37,719 nucleotides of DNA from Candidatus Methanoperedens sp. (GCA_028717345.1 JAQUNZ010000018.1:1-37719); one strand, 5' to 3'. Positions 16,154 to 24,269 are shown, counted from the stretch's first letter. Made by a program: numbers and translations. The notes: generated from the sequence alone by a model not told the origin.

Positions 16154-16738
16154 TCAAGTTCTCTTTGAAGCAAGGAGGACGATCAGCTGTTCATACATAT
16201 ACTTAGCATGTCGTTCCTCTTCCACAGAATAGCCAAGATCAAGAATTCTTGACTTGATCTCATCCACCCCCGAAAGCGATGATACAAGCATCAATATTTT
16301 CCCACCCTCTGCAAGACAATTTCCTGCATCTTCGAGAAACCGGAATATCACCTGTCTTCCATCGCTTCCTCCATCAAGCGCAGCATTCAGCCATCCCTTT
16401 TGCCTCTCTCTATCTTCTGTTGGAAGGTATGGGGGATTAAAAATAATGAGATCAAAACGCCCTTTAATACAACTTAACATATCTCCTCTTATCGCTTCCA
16501 CTCCATTTTCCTTCGTGCACTTAACAGCATGAGGATTAATATCAATGCCTGTGACACTTGCATTTGTACTGGCATTAATAACAGCAGATATTATTCCGCT
16601 TCCGCATCCTGCTTCCAGTATATGTTCGAATCCATTTATATTTGATAAGGCTGCGTCAGCAAGTAAAAAAGAATCTTCAGAAGGCTCATAAACATGTTCT
16701 GATATGTTTATTAAAGCCTTCTTATACTGAATTCTCAT
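16154..16738 (-). CDS. HemK2/Mtq2-like protein N5-glutamine methyltransferase
   Basis: This is a class I SAM methyltransferase of 194 residues. Motif I is LEAGCGSGII (about 41-50), the acidic residue after strand 2 is in GIDINPHAV, and the diagnostic NPPYLP lies near residues 100-105. The short form without the bacterial HemK/PrmC N-terminal domain matches archaeal and eukaryotic HemK2, which methylates the GGQ glutamine of release factor aRF1. It is the last gene of the cytochrome sub-operon (TAATG overlap with the NapC-type gene), probably because of operon position and not function. Confidence 0.88.
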   Translation of the reverse strand: MRIQYKKALINISEHVYEPSEDSFLLADAALSNINGFEHILEAGCGSGIISAVINASTNASVTGIDINPHAVKCTKENGVEAIRGDMLSCIKGRFDLIIFNPPYLPTEDRERQKGWLNAALDGGSDGRQVIFRFLEDAGNCLAEGGKILMLVSSLSGVDEIKSRILDLGYSVEEERHAKYMYEQLIVLLASKRT

Positions 16739-17832
16739 TATATTTTCTTTCTGCCAGTAACGATCTCAGCATGACAGTCAGAGCAGAATTTGGGCTGATG
16801 ACAGTCACTGCAAACCTTTCCAATTAATACCTCTTTCTTATGCGTGGTCAGCCAGTCTTTCGGATGCTCATTGCTGTGGCACGTTGCACACAAATTCGGT
16901 TTGATCTTCGGTTCATGTTTCACATTCGAGTGGCATTGATAACAGGCTATCTTGTTGTTGGTGACATGGTTCTTATGCACGAAATCAAAGTCATCGTATT
17001 TATCCACTCTTTCCCTGACATTATGGCATGAATAACACTTGTTCTTAGGTACAATGTCACTTGCGCCGGTTGACAGCTCTGTATGGCAGGTCAGGCAATC
17101 ATACCCGCGATCTATATGGGTGGTGTGGTTAAAGTTAGTATAATTCTTGTGGGTCTGTTTTGGCGGTCCGTGGCATGAAGGACATCCTGATATGGATGTA
17201 TTCCCTTTTACATCCCTGAAGTGGCATGTAAAACATGTTGCAGTTGTTACAACAATATGCCCTATGTCGCTCTGAACTATGTTCGGATGGCACTGGCTGC
17301 ACGATGGGTCTGTGACCGATCTGTGTTCACTCATACCTATGACAAGCATGGAATGGCAGCTTGTGCACGTCAATCCGATACCTCTCTTGGGTTCAAGCAG
17401 ATGGTTCTTATGGGTAAAATTTACGCCCAGATATTGAATACTTGATGAAAATATTCTTTGTTCGTGACATAAAAGGCAATTCTTATCCATGACCCTGGCG
17501 TACAAATTACCGGAATATTCCTCAACTGTGGTCTCATAGCTATAAAATTGCATAAGTCCGTTTATTTTTCCTTTGATATGTCCGACCAACCCGGGTTCGT
17601 AATGACATTCAACACAGCGGACATCACTATGAGAGGATGTTTTCCACGAATCATAATATGGTCTCATTATATGGCAGTTTTTTCCGCAGAATGCCGGATT
17701 TTCGCTGATATCAAGCACCTTTTCAGTTATAACGACTGAAGCCAGGATCAGCACAATAAAGACGATCGCCAGGGGGACTTTATACCTGTGTAACCAGCTC
17801 TTAACAGCTGCTTTAAGTGATATTTTATCCAC
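16738..17832 (-). CDS. NapC/NirT-type membrane-anchored multiheme cytochrome c, 13 heme sites
   Basis: After a basic N-terminus and one membrane anchor (about 20-36) comes a NapC/NirT/NrfH-like part: the first heme site is CGKNCH (49-54, a CX3CH), then CVECH (73-77) and CLLCH (119-123). Ten more CxxCH motifs fill the rest of the 364 residues, so 12 CxxCH plus one CX3CH. NapC-type proteins take electrons from membrane quinol and pass them outward; the extra hemes would form a wire. Start: GTG at 17832 with AGGTGA five bases upstream. It follows the six-heme cytochrome gene by 8 bases. Confidence 0.93.
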   Translation of the reverse strand: MDKISLKAAVKSWLHRYKVPLAIVFIVLILASVVITEKVLDISENPAFCGKNCHIMRPYYDSWKTSSHSDVRCVECHYEPGLVGHIKGKINGLMQFYSYETTVEEYSGNLYARVMDKNCLLCHEQRIFSSSIQYLGVNFTHKNHLLEPKRGIGLTCTSCHSMLVIGMSEHRSVTDPSCSQCHPNIVQSDIGHIVVTTATCFTCHFRDVKGNTSISGCPSCHGPPKQTHKNYTNFNHTTHIDRGYDCLTCHTELSTGASDIVPKNKCYSCHNVRERVDKYDDFDFVHKNHVTNNKIACYQCHSNVKHEPKIKPNLCATCHSNEHPKDWLTTHKKEVLIGKVCSDCHQPKFCSDCHAEIVTGRKKI

Positions 17833-17840
17833 TGTATCAC

Positions 17841-18803
17841 CTACCTTTTTCTCATCAGGTATATTATTGCAAGTATTGCAAATATCAGAACGATCCCAAC
17901 TCCAGGCACATTATTTTCAGTGGTTTCAACCTGTGAGGTCGCATGTTCTGATTTTTTAGCCCAATCGATACCGCTCTGAATTTGCTTATCAAAATCTTTC
18001 AGGTTGAATTGATGCCATAATGATGGGATACTATCCATTACAGCCTGAGCTTTATCAAGATCGATTTGTTCTGAAGTTACATCATTTCCTGAAGCCTTTG
18101 CATGAGAAAGTGACAGCTTTGCCTTCAGGAGCTCATCCTGAAATTCCTTCTGTTTATCAAGCGCAAGCTTTGCTTCCTTTGGAACGTTCGCTATTGCAAT
18201 ATTGTCTTTCTGATTATGACATACGCTGCAAAGAGCTGTAAGTTCTGATGCTTTCAGTACCTTGAATGTATGAGTCTTGTGGCATGTGATACAGGAAGGA
18301 GCTCTGGATTCTGCTTTTAATCTCTGGTAATGCATTGTGTTCTTGAAATGCTCCATTTCCTCTGCATGGCATTTCCCGCATGTGTCAGGGATATTCTTGA
18401 AATAAATAGTACTGTTCACATCATTTTTTCCTTTCATTGACGCATGGGATGTTACTTCATCACTTGCGTCAGGATTTCCACCGTGGCAATCATCGCAGGT
18501 TACATAATATTTGGAATGGTCTGACTCTGACCACTGCTGGAAATTGTCAGATGCTGTTTTTCTAATAACATCTTCATGGCATTCTAAAGAACACGATATA
18601 TTTTTTAGTGTGTGGTTCAATCGTATTTCGTTCAACCTTGTTTGTTCTTCAGTAAAAGGAGATATTATCTTGTGGCAGTCCACACAGGAATTATTTAAAG
18701 AAATTGAACTTGCCCCGGCACTGAACGCAAACAATATCAATATTAAGCAGCTAAATGACGATCTAATAAAAAGCATTTTTTGTTTCGTTGTTTTTAAAAG
18801 CAT
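17841..18803 (-). CDS. six-heme cytochrome c with C-terminal membrane anchor (copy B)
   Basis: A signal peptide (hydrophobic about 17-31) is followed by six heme sites: CVDCH (40-44), CSLECH (71-76, a CX3CH), CDDCH (103-107), CGKCH (142-146), CITCH (171-175) and CSVCH (192-196). Next comes a helical domain of about 90 residues with the shared WHQFN motif, then VPGVGI, a membrane helix and the basic end MRKR. The exported, membrane-held topology faces the pseudoperiplasm. It is paralogous over its full length to the gene at 21446. First gene of the second sub-operon; start ATG at 18803 with GGTGG upstream. Confidence 0.92.
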   Translation of the reverse strand: MLLKTTKQKMLFIRSSFSCLILILFAFSAGASSISLNNSCVDCHKIISPFTEEQTRLNEIRLNHTLKNISCSLECHEDVIRKTASDNFQQWSESDHSKYYVTCDDCHGGNPDASDEVTSHASMKGKNDVNSTIYFKNIPDTCGKCHAEEMEHFKNTMHYQRLKAESRAPSCITCHKTHTFKVLKASELTALCSVCHNQKDNIAIANVPKEAKLALDKQKEFQDELLKAKLSLSHAKASGNDVTSEQIDLDKAQAVMDSIPSLWHQFNLKDFDKQIQSGIDWAKKSEHATSQVETTENNVPGVGIVLIFAILAIIYLMRKR

Positions 18804-18845
18804 TTTTGGGTTCCACCGTTTTGTGATTTAAATATTACATATTGA

Positions 18846-18857
18846 ATTATATATTTC
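18846..18857 (-). promoter_or_regulatory. probable TATA box of the second cytochrome sub-operon
   Basis: On the minus strand GAAATATATAAT lies about 45 bases before the ATG at 18803, inside a 188-base gap. It suggests that the six-heme B, NapC-type and HemK2 genes have their own promoter. Confidence 0.45.
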
Positions 18858-18966
18858 ATGACTTATCCGATCAACAAGCCAGAACATGGTACCCGTTTTT
18901 TATTCTGGGATGTAGCAATATTCCATGATTTGATAGAATAAATACCTTGCGTTTAAATTAATCCAA

Positions 18967-18991
18967 TTAAAAATATATAAAAACAAGAAAA
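18967..18991 (-). terminator. T-rich terminator after the NrfD-like gene
   Basis: Directly after the TAA the minus strand reads TTTTCTTGTTTTTATATATT and continues T-rich without a stem, as in archaeal oligo-T terminators. Confidence 0.45.
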
Positions 18992-20164
18992 TTAGTCTAT
19001 ATCTTCATCCATATCCTTCCACGGAGGAAGTATATAAGTTAAGACCAGGAGTATAATGAAGGGGATCGTGAGTATTATTATCGCTGGCAGCACGCCTTCC
19101 TGGCTGAAGAACACAGGAACATATGTATTTGTACCGCTCAAGCTCTTTGATATCTCCTGTCCTCCGATCACGACATTCCAGCGCATCGCAAATACGCCAA
19201 TGACTACAAAGATAGAAGATACAGCGATCATAAGGGTTTTCAGTTGTTCCCGGTTCTTCATGACCATTACAAGAATAAGAAGCACGAACGGGATGAATAT
19301 CCCCATGGTTAGCTGAACACCATAGAATGTAGTAGCGATCTTTTCTGATAGCAGCCTGTCGATTATTTCGATCTCTTCAAGAGACTCGTATTTCATGCTA
19401 ATTATTTCAAGCAGTTCAAGCGCCACGTCAAGTATCAGGAATACCCACAGATAATGAGCAAGTGAGAAAAGTGTTTCATAGTTCAGCACTTTCTTCCTTA
19501 ATTTTGATGCCGCGATATAGAGGAGTATCAAAAGAGCTATTCCTGACACGATCGCTGACATAAGGAATATTATAGGCATAAGAGGCGTGGACCACCAGGG
19601 ATTTGCCTTGATGCCGCCAAAAATGAACCCGACATAACCATGCAGGAACGCCGCTGACGGGATACCTATTATGGCAAGTTTCTTTGCCAGTTTTTCGTCG
19701 TCATGCAGGGCTTTCCCGGATATGTCGTATGAATAAAGAGCCAGAGCCGAATACATTTGTTTTTTCCATCCTTTGCATTTCAGGGCGTTCTTTACAATAT
19801 CTTCCCTGAACGACAGCCATATTTCAAGCACTACAACGATAAGATAAAATGAATATATGTATCCAAATCCAGACATTGCTGACGTGAGATGAGGCGTGAA
19901 CATGATCTCAATACCTCTCTCAGGATGTCCAAGATGCGTTAGAAGCGGCATAGTGGCAACAAGCAGGAAAGAAAGGGCTGTAAGAAGAGCGAACCTCGCA
20001 ACTGGTTTTATCTCCCGCTTCCCGAAAACATGATACAGTGATGATGCTATGAAGGCTCCTGCAACAAGACCCGTGATATACGGATATAATACGATCAATA
20101 CGCTCCACTGAATTTCTATTTCATTGGGGTAAATGTATCCCCATACAAGATTTTCTACTGCCAT
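18992..20164 (-). CDS. NrfD/PsrC-like integral membrane quinone-interacting subunit
   Basis: The 390-residue protein has about nine membrane helices (first near 22-44, then 55-77, 92-116, 165-185, 193-217, 230-250, 277-297, 308-330 and 355-378). It shows the NrfD-type start YPYITGLVAGAF, followed by LTHLGHPERGIEIMFTPHLTSAMS, where conserved His, Glu and Arg sit near the quinone site of PsrC-like proteins. Such subunits exchange electrons between menaquinone and a ferredoxin-like partner, here the gene just upstream (TAATG overlap). Direction and quinone type are inferred. No molybdopterin subunit is present, unlike polysulfide reductase. Confidence 0.9.
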   Translation of the reverse strand: MAVENLVWGYIYPNEIEIQWSVLIVLYPYITGLVAGAFIASSLYHVFGKREIKPVARFALLTALSFLLVATMPLLTHLGHPERGIEIMFTPHLTSAMSGFGYIYSFYLIVVVLEIWLSFREDIVKNALKCKGWKKQMYSALALYSYDISGKALHDDEKLAKKLAIIGIPSAAFLHGYVGFIFGGIKANPWWSTPLMPIIFLMSAIVSGIALLILLYIAASKLRKKVLNYETLFSLAHYLWVFLILDVALELLEIISMKYESLEEIEIIDRLLSEKIATTFYGVQLTMGIFIPFVLLILVMVMKNREQLKTLMIAVSSIFVVIGVFAMRWNVVIGGQEISKSLSGTNTYVPVFFSQEGVLPAIIILTIPFIILLVLTYILPPWKDMDEDID

Positions 20165-20943
20165 TATCTCACTTCCCTGTCAAGCCCGACATAGTAAACT
20201 TTTGGTTTTGTTCCAAGGTCTGCTTTCAGGACATTTATCCGTTCTTTATCAAGTATCTTATTTATCTCGCTTTCAGGATCTTTCAGGTCGCCGAATTTCC
20301 TTGCCCCGACCGGGCATGCCTGGACACATGCGGGCAGCAAACCTTTTGTGATCCTGTGATAGCACCATGTACATTTATCAGCAGTCCTCTTTTCATTATT
20401 GAAATACCGTGCGCCGTAAGGGCAGCCCTGGATGCAATACCTGCACCCTATGCAATAATTATAATCAACAAGGATCACGCCGTCTTCGGTCTTGTATGTG
20501 GCTCCAACCGGACACACCTGCACACAGGGGGGATTGTCGCAGTGATTACATATCTTGGGGACATAAAATGCTTTTTTGATCTCTTCTGCCGGAATATCTT
20601 CTGCAAATCCCTTGATGCCGCCATCAGGGGAATCGATTTTTACACTCTCTTCTGTTCCTTCTCTTACTATCCTGTATCTTTCGATCCATGTCCTGTAAAC
20701 CGGTTCATCAAATGGGACTTCATTCTCAAGTTTGCATGCATTTGCACATCTTCCGCACCCTATGCATTTGCGGGTATCGACAACGTATCCCCATAAATGC
20801 TCGTTCCAGTCGTATTCTTTATTTGACGATTCTTCCTGAGCTACACCCAGAGTGGCTATGGATTCAACGATAGTTGCACCAGCAGCTGCTCCAATAATGA
20901 TCCTGCATCCGAACTTAGTAAATTCTCGTCTTGATAAATCCAT
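20164..20943 (-). CDS. Tat-exported ferredoxin with four [4Fe-4S] clusters (NrfC/DmsB type)
   Basis: The N-terminus SRREFTKFG with a hydrophobic stretch (14-33) is a twin-arginine signal, so the protein folds with its clusters before export. Four cysteine groups are seen: C60/63/66/70, C132/135/140/144, C164/167/170/174 and C191/194/206/210, as in the NrfC, PsrB, DmsB and HybA families. It should carry electrons between the NrfD-like protein and the cytochromes. Start ATG at 20943 behind GAGGT. Residues 85-130 form an insert between clusters. It lies 12 bases after the small cytochrome gene. Confidence 0.94.
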   Translation of the reverse strand: MDLSRREFTKFGCRIIIGAAAGATIVESIATLGVAQEESSNKEYDWNEHLWGYVVDTRKCIGCGRCANACKLENEVPFDEPVYRTWIERYRIVREGTEESVKIDSPDGGIKGFAEDIPAEEIKKAFYVPKICNHCDNPPCVQVCPVGATYKTEDGVILVDYNYCIGCRYCIQGCPYGARYFNNEKRTADKCTWCYHRITKGLLPACVQACPVGARKFGDLKDPESEINKILDKERINVLKADLGTKPKVYYVGLDREVR

Positions 20944-20955
20944 AATTATACCTCT

Positions 20956-21411
20956 TTATAAAAACCACGGCTTATGCGGGTTATGGCAATATGCGCATTT
21001 CAGGTTCTCACCGTGTGTTTCAGGATCGATCTGCGGGAAATCAGCAGGTCTTGCTGCGCGTTTAAAGTGACACAATCCGCAGAACTCTCTTGTATCGTTT
21101 GCCGGTTCTGGCATGACCCTGGTATCAATTACATGTTTTTCCGACGGACCATGGCATGTTTCACAGTTCACTGTCTTGTGTCTTGAATCGACCCATATGG
21201 AATACGTTGTTTTATGGCATTCATTGTTGATGCCACTGCAACTTGCAGAGCCGGCATATCCTACAGGTATATCCCTGAGCTCGGCAACGGAATCACCCCT
21301 GTACCACCCATACTGCCCGAAAGACTCGGGGACAATAAATGAGCGGACAAAGAGAAAACCGATAATAACTAAAACCAGTATAATAAATGCTCTTTTCAAG
21401 TGCGGCTGCAT
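20956..21411 (-). CDS. small membrane-anchored cytochrome c with three or four heme sites
   Basis: The 151-residue protein has one N-terminal membrane anchor (about 8-23) and CETCH (83-87), CGLCH (111-115) and CAYCH (139-143). Where relatives usually have a first CxxCH (GSxxCxxCHxxxYxxW pattern) this one reads CSGINNECH (58-66), a CX6CH. The following residues KTTYSIWVDSRHKTV are kept, so the site may still bind heme in a non-standard way or may have lost it. Start ATG at 21411 with AGGTGA six bases upstream. It sits between six-heme A and the ferredoxin gene in one operon. Confidence 0.88.
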   Translation of the reverse strand: MQPHLKRAFIILVLVIIGFLFVRSFIVPESFGQYGWYRGDSVAELRDIPVGYAGSASCSGINNECHKTTYSIWVDSRHKTVNCETCHGPSEKHVIDTRVMPEPANDTREFCGLCHFKRAARPADFPQIDPETHGENLKCAYCHNPHKPWFL

Positions 21412-21445
21412 TCTTATTCACCTGTTGACCAGAATATCCTTATCA

Positions 21446-22402
21446 TCATTCCCTATTTTTTCTAATAAGGAGAAGTACTGCAGCAATCGAAATAAGCATC
21501 AAGATACCGGTAAATCCCGGAGTTTCTTTTGCATTTGTTTTTCCTGGTGTCGTAGCAGCAGTCGGCTTTACAATATTTTCTGCCTTCTTTATCTCGGCAT
21601 TACCTTTATCCAGCTCGGTTTCAAAATGAGTGAGATTGAATTCATGCCACAGGACTGCAAGGTTGCTGAGTGTTCCAAGTGCGTTATCTGCATGCTTCTG
21701 TGCCTGGGAAACGTCTGTTCCATTCTTCTTTGCTAAGAATATGTCATTGTTCGCCATATCAATATTGAACTTCAGTTTATTCACGCCACCCATCAAATAC
21801 TCAGCTTTGACCGGGATATCATATGGTGCGACTTTTTTATAAACTGAATGGCAGTTCCCGCAGAAATTCCTGAACTCTTCTGGATCAAGTACTGTGAACC
21901 TGTGCGGTGCATGGCATGTGGTGCATGTTGGAGCAAGTTTAAGAGCTTCAAGTTTCTGGTAATGTTTACTGCTCTGGAAATTCTGCAATTCTTTGGAGTG
22001 GCATTTCCCGCATGTAGCCGGGACATTGGTATAATAAACAGGGCTTTCAACGTTAGTTCGTTCGACAATGGATTTATGCGCCCCTTCTTTATCTGCTGCC
22101 TTTGGTTCTCCGCCGTGGCAATTTTCGCATGTAATACCTTTCAAAGCGTGTACCGATTCGGACCACTGCTGATAATTTGCTGTAGCAAGCTGTCTTACCC
22201 GGTCTTCATGGCATTCAAGAGAGCATGACACGTTCTTTTCCAGATGCTCAACCCGGATCTGGTTGAACTGTTTCTGGATCTCGATAAAAGGAGAAATAGT
22301 TTTATGACAATCGATACATGAGTTATCGGATGCTGTCACATTCGGAACAAAAAGTAAAGAAATACCGATTAGTAATATAAATATACCTGATCTTTTATAC
22401 AT
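21446..22402 (-). CDS. six-heme cytochrome c with PGF-like C-terminal anchor (copy A)
   Basis: A signal peptide (about 5-24) is followed by CIDCH (29-33), CSLECH (60-65, a CX3CH), CENCH (92-96), CGKCH (131-135), CTTCH (160-164) and CGNCH (181-185). A helical domain follows with WHEFN, then a T/P-rich linker. The end, PGFTGI (from residue 295) + hydrophobic helix + RKNRE, looks like the PGF-CTERM sorting signal cleaved by archaeosortase. First gene of the operon. Start: ATG at 22402 behind GGTAGG; an in-frame ATG at 22426 adds eight residues and lacks a ribosome site. Confidence 0.9.
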   Translation of the reverse strand: MYKRSGIFILLIGISLLFVPNVTASDNSCIDCHKTISPFIEIQKQFNQIRVEHLEKNVSCSLECHEDRVRQLATANYQQWSESVHALKGITCENCHGGEPKAADKEGAHKSIVERTNVESPVYYTNVPATCGKCHSKELQNFQSSKHYQKLEALKLAPTCTTCHAPHRFTVLDPEEFRNFCGNCHSVYKKVAPYDIPVKAEYLMGGVNKLKFNIDMANNDIFLAKKNGTDVSQAQKHADNALGTLSNLAVLWHEFNLTHFETELDKGNAEIKKAENIVKPTAATTPGKTNAKETPGFTGILMLISIAAVLLLIRKNRE

Positions 22403-22493
22403 TTTTCCTACCTGCTTTTTTTGCATACTGTTTTTTATGCGGTTGACGTTTTTATACTTATGCGTTTTTTGAGTTCACAAATCTTTTATTTTG

Positions 22494-22519
22494 TATAAAT
22501 AGCTTTTGGTTTTAAAACC
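22494..22519 (+). promoter_or_regulatory. TATA box followed by a perfect 12-bp palindrome
   Basis: TATAAAT (22494-22500) is followed at 22508-22519 by GGTTTTAAAACC, a perfect palindrome lying between the TATA box and the expected transcription start. A protein bound there would block the promoter of the FMN-barrel operon. The region also separates this operon from the divergent cytochrome operon. Confidence 0.45.
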
Positions 22520-22571
22520 GTGGAATTTCTTAGAGAGATTTATTATCATTGCTGAACATAAAAATCCATTA

Positions 22572-23798
22572 ATGCACAACGATGAAAAAAAGGAGATGAA
22601 ATGGATATACGAAATAATCGTGGGGAGCATACCCCCGTTCTCTCTTCTTCCTTACAGGTACAGCATCCTGCTGCAGCTTCTGCTTCTTCTTGTCATCGGT
22701 CTTATTCTCGGTTTCATATTCGATCTGAAACCCATTTCTCTGATATACGGTTCACTCGGAATACTGGTAGCGGTCTCCTGGAGCCTGCTGATACTTCAGC
22801 TCGGCCCTACCCTGCGAAAATTCAGGGCGCCTCTTAGTAAAGATGAAAATGAACTGCTTGAGAGGTACAGGGGTATACTCTTTCACAGGAATCACTATGA
22901 AGCAGTACCAGGGATTCTTATTTTCATCACTTTCATGTCATATCTTTTTTATCTGAGCCCACAGCTTTTAGATTTCTGGCTAGGAAAATATCCTGATATC
23001 GTTCTGCTCTTATTTGTAAGTCTTCTCATCTGGGATATCTGCTACAGGATGGGGCTCGGGATATGGACATCTATCCTGGCTCTCTGGAGATCCATCAAAC
23101 TGAAAAAACTCGCAGAAAATAGAAGTGAACTTGAACATACTCCATATACTGAACTTAATTATCTTCGAAAGCTTGATATAAATAATGTCTTTTTCGGAAT
23201 GATATCCCTTCTTCTGATACCGATTATACAGCAGGACCGTGTTCTTGTTGCGATAATACTGGTATTTTTCATATTTATCATTTTGACGTCATTTGCCTCA
23301 GCATATATAGTCTCAAAAGTACCCTGGCTTCCGCCTGATATATACAATCTTGTAATGGAGTCCAGTTTCGCATATATAGGGAATGCGCTACATGGAACTA
23401 CGCACGTCACTCCTGTAGTATATATTTTCGATGGACAGAGGATATTTTTTAATACTTCAAAAGAGTCAAAGAAGTTAAAAATATTGCGAAAGAACAGTAA
23501 GGTCGCGTTCCTTATAGACACACGGGACATGAGCAACATATATGAGAACAAAGCTGTCTTGTTCACAGGCGAAGCAAAAATATACGGGCTTTCTGACATC
23601 CCACTTCGCTTTTTTCAGATGCTTGGCGCGCGTTCTCTATTTCTTAAGAAATATCCCGAATATACTAAAAAATATGCCACTTCGGATCTGCCAAAAGCAT
23701 GGCAGTTGACCCCGATAATCTCAAGGATACTTGTGGAAATAAAACCGGTCAGGATAATATACTGGAGAGGAGCAAAACAAATAAGTGTGCCGGTGTAA
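22572..23798 (+). CDS. membrane protein with C-terminal FMN-binding split-barrel (PNPOx-like) domain
   Basis: From the ATG at 22572 the protein has 408 residues. Four to five membrane helices lie in the N-terminal half (about 28-55, 60-80, 117-137, 145-165, then a pair near 210-255). The last 150 residues (from MESSFAYIGNALHGTTHVTPVVYIFDGQRIFFNTS) form a split barrel as in pyridoxamine-phosphate-oxidase-like flavoproteins. The next gene encodes a free version of that domain. The fusion suggests a membrane-tethered flavin or F420 reductase-like domain, but the substrate is unknown. Start is uncertain: TTG 22506 is unlikely and ATG 22596 is possible. Confidence 0.75.
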   Translation: MHNDEKKEMKWIYEIIVGSIPPFSLLPYRYSILLQLLLLLVIGLILGFIFDLKPISLIYGSLGILVAVSWSLLILQLGPTLRKFRAPLSKDENELLERYRGILFHRNHYEAVPGILIFITFMSYLFYLSPQLLDFWLGKYPDIVLLLFVSLLIWDICYRMGLGIWTSILALWRSIKLKKLAENRSELEHTPYTELNYLRKLDINNVFFGMISLLLIPIIQQDRVLVAIILVFFIFIILTSFASAYIVSKVPWLPPDIYNLVMESSFAYIGNALHGTTHVTPVVYIFDGQRIFFNTSKESKKLKILRKNSKVAFLIDTRDMSNIYENKAVLFTGEAKIYGLSDIPLRFFQMLGARSLFLKKYPEYTKKYATSDLPKAWQLTPIISRILVEIKPVRIIYWRGAKQISVPV

Positions 23799-23801
23799 CC
23801 C

Positions 23802-24269
23802 ATGAAAATCCCACATGAAATGCTCAATATCCTGTATGGGAACTACTTCGGATACGTGTGCACAAGCGACAGGAGCGACCAGCCGCATATTACGCCTGTT
23901 TTCTTTGTTTACGAAGAGCCTTTGCAGAAGATATTTTTTATTACCAACGACAGATCAAAAAAGGTCAAGAATATACTTGAGAACCCGAAGGTCAGTATTA
24001 CAGTAGATATAAGGGATACGAAAAATCCATTCAACAACGAAGGTATATTGGCGCAGGGTACTGCCCAGATAACAGAAAAAGGACCTATCTATTTTCTTTC
24101 AGAGGAGACTCTGGGACTCTACAGGGATATCTATATGGAATTCAAAGGAAAGTACCAGGCAGTGATAGAGAACAGACCCATGGGGGAGAACGATGTGATC
24201 GTTCAGATTAAGATCGAAAAAATGGTGTACTGGAAAGGACCCCATTTCAAGTCAATTAAGCTTGGTTAG
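23802..24269 (+). CDS. pyridoxamine-5'-phosphate-oxidase-like FMN-binding protein
   Basis: This is a 155-residue soluble split-barrel protein. The pattern is GYVCTSDRSDQPHITPVFFVYE, then FFITNDRSKKVKNILENPKVSITVDIRD, then a strand GILAQGTAQI, typical of the PNPOx-like family that binds FMN or F420. True PdxH residues for pyridoxine phosphate are not evident, so it is probably another reductase or a flavin-binding protein. It lies 3 bases after the membrane fusion gene, whose C-terminal domain follows the same strand pattern (TPVVYIFDGQRIFFNTS; KNSKVAFLIDTRDM). The two look like a local duplication. Confidence 0.85.
   Translation: MKIPHEMLNILYGNYFGYVCTSDRSDQPHITPVFFVYEEPLQKIFFITNDRSKKVKNILENPKVSITVDIRDTKNPFNNEGILAQGTAQITEKGPIYFLSEETLGLYRDIYMEFKGKYQAVIENRPMGENDVIVQIKIEKMVYWKGPHFKSIKLG

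Noticed and set aside
18992-20943. Polysulfide or thiosulfate reductase operon
   Set aside because: No molybdopterin catalytic subunit adjoins the NrfD/ferredoxin pair; the neighbours are multiheme cytochromes.
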